A stretch of 9,216 bases of DNA from UBA8437 sp003445035 (GTDB lineage: Bacteria; Planctomycetota; Planctomycetia; Planctomycetales; Planctomycetaceae). Position 1 is the stretch's first letter. Every line of letters starts with the position of its first letter. Shown in pieces: positions 6,205 to 9,216 of this stretch. Both the position numbers and the translations under genes were made by a program. The stretch spans positions 1-9,216 of the forward strand of contig CALCHI010000530.1 in assembly GCA_937901285.1 (NCBI GenBank), given 5' to 3'. The notes under the pieces were generated by a model. It had not been told where the DNA came from. It ran no database searches and saw only the letters and a list, made by a program, of their open reading frames with translations.

Positions 6205-7896
6205 CTAGTACTCCATCGCCGCCGGCGTGGTGCGGTCGATGGGCACGTCGATCAGACGAGGCCGCGGATCCGCCAGGGCCCCGGCGAGCACATCGGTCAA
6301 CTCTTCGGGCTCGGTGACGCGGCAGGCTTCGACGCCCAGCGACCCGGCCAGTGCCACGAGGTCGACCTCGGGTTCCACCAGGTCCATGCCGACGTATTGG
6401 CCGTCGGAGGCGTGGGGCAGCCCGATGCCGCGGGCACCGACCTTGAGGATCTGGTACTGGGCGTTGTTGGGGATCACGAAGGTGACCGGGATGTTGTAGC
6501 GGGCCGCGGTCCACAGCCCCTGGATGCCGTACATCGAGGCGCCCTCGCCGATCACGCCCAGCACCGGGCGGTCGGGCCAGGCCAACTGGACGCCGATCGC
6601 GCAGTTCAGGCCCCAGCCCAGCCCCCAGCCACGGTGGCCGAAGTAACCGGTCGGGTCGGCGATGGCTCCCAGCCGTTCGAGGTAGGTGTTGGTCGTGGTC
6701 ACCGCTTCCTCGACGACGGCGATGTCGGGCGGCAGGGCTGCGGCGATCGACGACATCAGGGCCAGGGAGGTCAGAGGACGCTGGGGGAGTTCGGCTGACG
6801 CCTGGGCCTGGAGCGAGGCCCGGGCTTCGGAGTGGGCCGCTTCGCGGCGACCGCGACGCTCAGAAATCGACTCGTGCTGGGCGGGCGTCAGGTGATCGGA
6901 GAGCTGTTGTCCCAGTTCCGAGAGGCCGGGCTTCAGCCCTCCGCACAGCGCCACCTCGGTCGCGTGGTTTTTTCTCAGCTCCCACGGATCGTGATCCAGG
7001 TGCACCAGCCGGATGTGCTCGGGGATGGCCCGTTCGGGTTCGTAGTAGACGTAGAGCCGGAGCACGTCGAGGCCGACGGCCAGGATCACGTCGAATTCGG
7101 AAAGGCGTTCGTGGATGTCGGGAGCCCATAGCGGCAGGCCGGGGGCAGAAAGCGGGTGGGTGCAGGGGAAGCCGAGACGGCCGTGGGTGGTACCCGGTTC
7201 GCTGATCACCGGCGCACCCAGTGTTTCGGCCACGGTGACCAGTTCGGAGATCGCGTCACTCTCGGTCACGCGGCTGCCGGCCAGGATGGCCGGGTTGGTG
7301 GCGGTCGCCAGTACGTCGACGGCCCGGAGCAGTTCGTCCGCGGGGGGGCGGAGCAGGGGGTTGACCGGCTGAGGTGGTGTCAGGTCCAGCGAGGGAGCCT
7401 CCTGCTGCTGGACATCGACGGGGATCGAGAGGAAGACCGGTCCGGTGGGTGGCATCAGCGCGGTCTGGATCGCGCGACGCATCGCCGCCGGGATGTCCTC
7501 GACCCGCTGCACCTCCGCCGACCACTTTGTCCACGGACGGGCCACCTCGACCATTTCGCCCCAGAGGATCGGTTCGGAGAAACGGAGGCGGCGGTCCTGC
7601 TGGCCGGCTGTCACCACCAGCGGTGTGCCCGCGCGGTAGGCGTTGTAGAGCATCCCCAGGCCGTTGCCCAGGCCCGGGCTGATGTGCAGGTTGACCACCC
7701 CGGGTTGGCGGGTCGCCTGGGCGTATCCCTCGGCAATCCCCATCACCGGGACTTCCTGCAGTCCCAGGATGTATTCCAGCCGATCCTCGGCGACCATCGC
7801 GTCGGTCAACGGCAACTCGGTCGATCCCGGGTTGCCGAAGACGTACCGCACGCCGGCCGAAGCCAGCATCTCGAGCATCAACTGGGCGCCGTTCAT
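6205..7896 (-). CDS. ThDP-dependent decarboxylase, benzoylformate decarboxylase-like
   Basis: A 563-residue thiamine-diphosphate enzyme, the normal length for the acetolactate synthase/pyruvate decarboxylase superfamily. It has the Pyr domain (about 1-165), central domain (about 185-320) and PP domain (about 375-555). It aligns by eye with Pseudomonas benzoylformate decarboxylase along most of its length, and the residues used there in catalysis have counterparts: Ser25 (NPGS), Glu48 (LQE), His71 (NLH) and His247 (THP). It therefore probably decarboxylates or carboligates a 2-oxo acid in the cytoplasm; the substrate is open and oxalyl-CoA or acetolactate roles are less likely. The cofactor motif reads Gly-Glu-Gly (450-452) rather than Gly-Asp-Gly, and ends at Asn477-Asn478. 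I chose ATG 7896 because homology starts there; the frame can be extended to GTG 7992, but those 32 codons look non-coding. It has no close operon partner. Confidence 0.88.
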   Translation of the reverse strand: MNGAQLMLEMLASAGVRYVFGNPGSTELPLTDAMVAEDRLEYILGLQEVPVMGIAEGYAQATRQPGVVNLHISPGLGNGLGMLYNAYRAGTPLVVTAGQQDRRLRFSEPILWGEMVEVARPWTKWSAEVQRVEDIPAAMRRAIQTALMPPTGPVFLSIPVDVQQQEAPSLDLTPPQPVNPLLRPPADELLRAVDVLATATNPAILAGSRVTESDAISELVTVAETLGAPVISEPGTTHGRLGFPCTHPLSAPGLPLWAPDIHERLSEFDVILAVGLDVLRLYVYYEPERAIPEHIRLVHLDHDPWELRKNHATEVALCGGLKPGLSELGQQLSDHLTPAQHESISERRGRREAAHSEARASLQAQASAELPQRPLTSLALMSSIAAALPPDIAVVEEAVTTTNTYLERLGAIADPTGYFGHRGWGLGWGLNCAIGVQLAWPDRPVLGVIGEGASMYGIQGLWTAARYNIPVTFVIPNNAQYQILKVGARGIGLPHASDGQYVGMDLVEPEVDLVALAGSLGVEACRVTEPEELTDVLAGALADPRPRLIDVPIDRTTPAAMEY

Positions 7897-8076
7897 CGTC
7901 TGTTCTGGACTCGTGTTGGTTCGATTGTCTTTCCACTGGAGAGAGACGCCAGTTCCACCAGTGAGAGTAGGTGATTCCCCGGTTGGATTCACGTCGTCGG
8001 ATGGAGCCGTGCTTGGGCAATCTCACCTGGTTCGGTCAAGAGGCTGGCCAGAAGGAAGAGTTTCGTTTGCCCGTGC

Positions 8077-8106
8077 TGGTGGACCTTTTCCATTTTTTCT
8101 CCACCA
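8077..8106. repeat. Inverted repeat with 7-bp perfect arms and T-rich centre
   Basis: TGGTGGA (8077-8083) is the reverse complement of TCCACCA (8100-8106), with a 16-nt pyrimidine-rich centre. It ends 4 bp before the -35 element of the XRE promoter. It lacks a trailing T run, so it is not a standard terminator; it may be a protein-binding site or chance. Confidence 0.35.
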
Positions 8107-8110
8107 CGCC

Positions 8111-8139
8111 TTGTCGTTGTGTAGTGTGTAGTATACAGT
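8111..8139 (+). promoter_or_regulatory. Promoter of XRE regulator operon, probably leaderless
   Basis: TTGTCG (8111-8116, 4/6 match) and TACAGT (8134-8139, 4/6 match) have the ideal 17-nt spacing. Seven bases separate the -10 element from the ATG at 8147, so the transcript should begin at or next to the start codon. No Shine-Dalgarno site precedes this ATG. TATACA (8132-8137) is an alternative -10 element with a short 15-nt spacer. Confidence 0.45.
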
Positions 8140-8144
8140 ACACA
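8118..8144. promoter_or_regulatory. Putative operator with three TGTGTA half-sites
   Basis: TGTGTAG occurs twice in tandem (8118-8124 and 8125-8131) and once inverted as GTACACA (8138-8144). The second and third copies form an imperfect 20-nt palindrome (8125-8144) in which 16 of 20 positions are symmetric. The sites cover the promoter spacer and -10 element of the adjacent XRE gene, so a bound dimer would block transcription. Autorepression is inferred from the layout and from the habits of XRE regulators. Confidence 0.5.
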
Positions 8145-8146
8145 TC

Positions 8147-8497
8147 ATGGAGTTTGGAGAATATCTCAGGAAGCGACGTGAGGAACTAAAAAGGGAGGAC
8201 CCTCAGTTCTCGGTTCGTCGTGTTGCGGGTCGGATTGGTGTCGAACCGTCTTACCTCAGCAAGATCGAACGCAGTTTGCAGCCACCGCCTTCAGAGCAGA
8301 CCACCCGGGCTCTGGCGGAGGTTCTCGATGAGGATGCCGACTTCCTTTTGGCCCTCGCGGGAAAGGTCTCGAGTGACCTGGCAGAAATCATCCGCAGCCG
8401 GCCGCGTCTGTTCGCCGACCTGTTGCGGCAACTCAAGGACATGCCAGACCACGCCGTGCTTCGTGTCGTCCGCGAAGTTCGTGATGGTGAATGGTGA
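8147..8497 (+). CDS. XRE-family helix-turn-helix regulator
   Basis: A 116-residue DNA-binding regulator. The N-terminal XRE domain covers about residues 3-70, with the helix-turn-helix formed by SVRRVAGRIG (22-31) and the recognition helix around EPSYLSKIERS (33-43). The C-terminal 45 residues (helical, ending in VREVRDGEW) are a conserved extension that I recall from single-domain XRE regulators, often found beside ImmA/IrrE-type metallopeptidases. The extension probably serves dimerisation or sensing. The ATG at 8147 is set by the promoter just upstream and by the domain beginning immediately. The next gene begins 15 bp after the TGA, so the two are almost certainly cotranscribed. The gene likely controls its own promoter through the half-sites at 8118-8144. 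Confidence 0.9.
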   Translation: MEFGEYLRKRREELKREDPQFSVRRVAGRIGVEPSYLSKIERSLQPPPSEQTTRALAEVLDEDADFLLALAGKVSSDLAEIIRSRPRLFADLLRQLKDMPDHAVLRVVREVRDGEW

Positions 8498-8512
8498 TAC
8501 ACGGAGAAACTC

Positions 8513-9216
8513 ATGATTGAACTGAAGAACGACTCGCTGGTGTTTTCGTTTGACCAGGTCCATCCCCAGGCCCGGCTGTCGCTGGACCTGATGCGGACGC
8601 TGCGGATTCCCGATGACGACACGACCCATCTGCTGCCCCCGGGGCTGGGCAGGTTTCCGCTGCGGCATGTCGACGACTTCGCGACATCGGTGCCCGATCA
8701 GTGGGTGGCACATGGCGGTGTCATGTTCCCGATGTACCAGTCCGAGGCCATGTGGCTCTCGTTCGACTCCGATTATCTCGATCGCCGCGACACCTCCTAT
8801 CCGTTTGCGATCAAGATCTCGTCCGGCAAGATCAACGCCATCACCGGCGACACGTGGACGGATCACCTCACCGGCGACCCGCAGGACTACATGGTGTCAC
8901 CGACTCAACCGTGGCTGGACGGTTTTTGCGTCGAGAAGGACGTCATCCGTCAGTTCGTCGCGATGCCGTTGGGAAGCGGTTACACCGCCGAGGAACAGAT
9001 CTCGGGTGCGGCCGAACATGGCGGTTTGCAGATTCTGGTGCACCCCATGAAGCGGGCGGTCTTCGAGAGGCGGTTTCCGGAGAGGGACGAACAACAGGTC
9101 TTTTACGAGATGTCTTCCGAAATGTGTTTCGCTGAGGCCGAACCGATGGAGATCGGGCTGGCACCCGGAGGGCGAATGAGGCAGGAGATCTACGAAGACC
9201 CCTTCGACATCAACGA
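8513..9216 (+). CDS. Conserved uncharacterised protein, C-terminus missing (runs off right edge)
   Basis: The frame is open from ATG 8513 to the window end, giving 234 codons without a stop. The start has a good ribosome-binding site (GGAG 8503-8506, 6 nt away). The protein is soluble, with no signal peptide or membrane segment. Striking stretches are PPGLGRFPLRHVDDF (43-57), GGVMFPMYQSEAMWLSF (69-85), YPFAIKISSGKINAITGD (96-113), PWLDGFCVEKDVIRQFVAMPLGSGYT (starting at about 133) and GGRMRQEIYEDPFD near the edge. I recall a widespread family of unnamed bacterial proteins of about 300 residues with these motifs, including in actinobacteria, so perhaps 50-80 residues are missing. No enzyme or toxin motif is recognised, and there is no HExxH zinc site, so it is not the ImmA/IrrE peptidase that can follow such XRE genes. 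Being downstream of the regulator, it is presumably its main regulated product. Confidence 0.85.
   Translation, partial: MIELKNDSLVFSFDQVHPQARLSLDLMRTLRIPDDDTTHLLPPGLGRFPLRHVDDFATSVPDQWVAHGGVMFPMYQSEAMWLSFDSDYLDRRDTSYPFAIKISSGKINAITGDTWTDHLTGDPQDYMVSPTQPWLDGFCVEKDVIRQFVAMPLGSGYTAEEQISGAAEHGGLQILVHPMKRAVFERRFPERDEQQVFYEMSSEMCFAEAEPMEIGLAPGGRMRQEIYEDPFDIN

Larger units (their letters stand above)
7897..8146. other. Divergent intergenic region between ThDP enzyme and XRE regulator
   Basis: This 250-bp gap holds a T-rich inverted repeat (8077-8106) and the XRE promoter/operator (8111-8144). I found no convincing minus-strand promoter for the ThDP enzyme. No gene or RNA is recognised in it. Confidence 0.6.

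Noticed and set aside
6217..6227. GC-rich inverted repeat at the end of the ThDP gene
   Set aside because: The stem is four pairs with a 3-nt loop, lies inside coding sequence and has no T tract, so it is not a terminator.
7156..7974. 272-codon plus-strand frame opposite the ThDP enzyme
   Set aside because: No domain signature, and it is antisense to a gene whose catalytic residues are all identifiable.
7897..7992. 32-codon N-terminal extension of the ThDP enzyme from GTG 7992
   Set aside because: Codon choice differs from the gene body and the standard N-terminal helix of the family starts at ATG 7896.
8513..9216. Expectation that the gene after the XRE regulator is an ImmA/IrrE metallopeptidase
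   Set aside because: The translated sequence has no HExxH motif and shows different conserved stretches throughout.

Overview
The window reads as chromosomal DNA of a high-GC planctomycete (phylum Planctomycetota, probably class Planctomycetia). The reasons are a cluster of Tat-exported proteins typical of that phylum (a DUF1501 protein, a secreted Gfo/Idh/MocA oxidoreductase and a Tat-type lipoprotein with a propeller glycosidase-like fold), sparse Shine-Dalgarno sites and several non-ATG starts. This is family-level recognition from memory, with no database search. No rRNA, tRNA, CRISPR array, insertion sequence or phage gene was seen.

Left part (1-4859, all minus strand). Five genes run right to left: a 186-residue four-helix membrane protein (4859-4299), a DUF1501 protein (4265-2823), a Tat lipoprotein resembling five-bladed propeller glycosidases (2810-1635), a Tat-exported Gfo/Idh/MocA oxidoreductase (1594-266), and the first 56 codons of a secreted protein leaving the window (169-1). 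The first four are 12-40 bp apart and look like one transcript. The last has a good promoter of its own in the 93-bp gap before it. The set suggests envelope-located carbohydrate or polymer processing, but no substrate can be named.

Middle part (4860-6200). A 426-bp divergent gap is followed by a PAC2-family protein (5286-6200, +). Its promoter places the predicted transcription start on or next to the ATG, so the mRNA is probably leaderless. The gene converges, with 4 bp between stop codons, on a ThDP-dependent decarboxylase (7896-6205, -) of the benzoylformate decarboxylase type. That enzyme keeps the Ser/Glu/His/His active-site set but has Gly-Glu-Gly where the cofactor motif normally reads Gly-Asp-Gly.

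Right part (7897-9216). A divergent gap holds a T-rich inverted repeat and a compact promoter/operator with three TGTGTA-type half-sites. It drives a small XRE-family regulator (8147-8497, +), which is followed after 15 bp by a conserved uncharacterised protein cut by the window edge (8513 onward, +). This regulator plus unknown-protein pair, with an apparently self-regulated leaderless promoter, is the best candidate here for an undescribed system.
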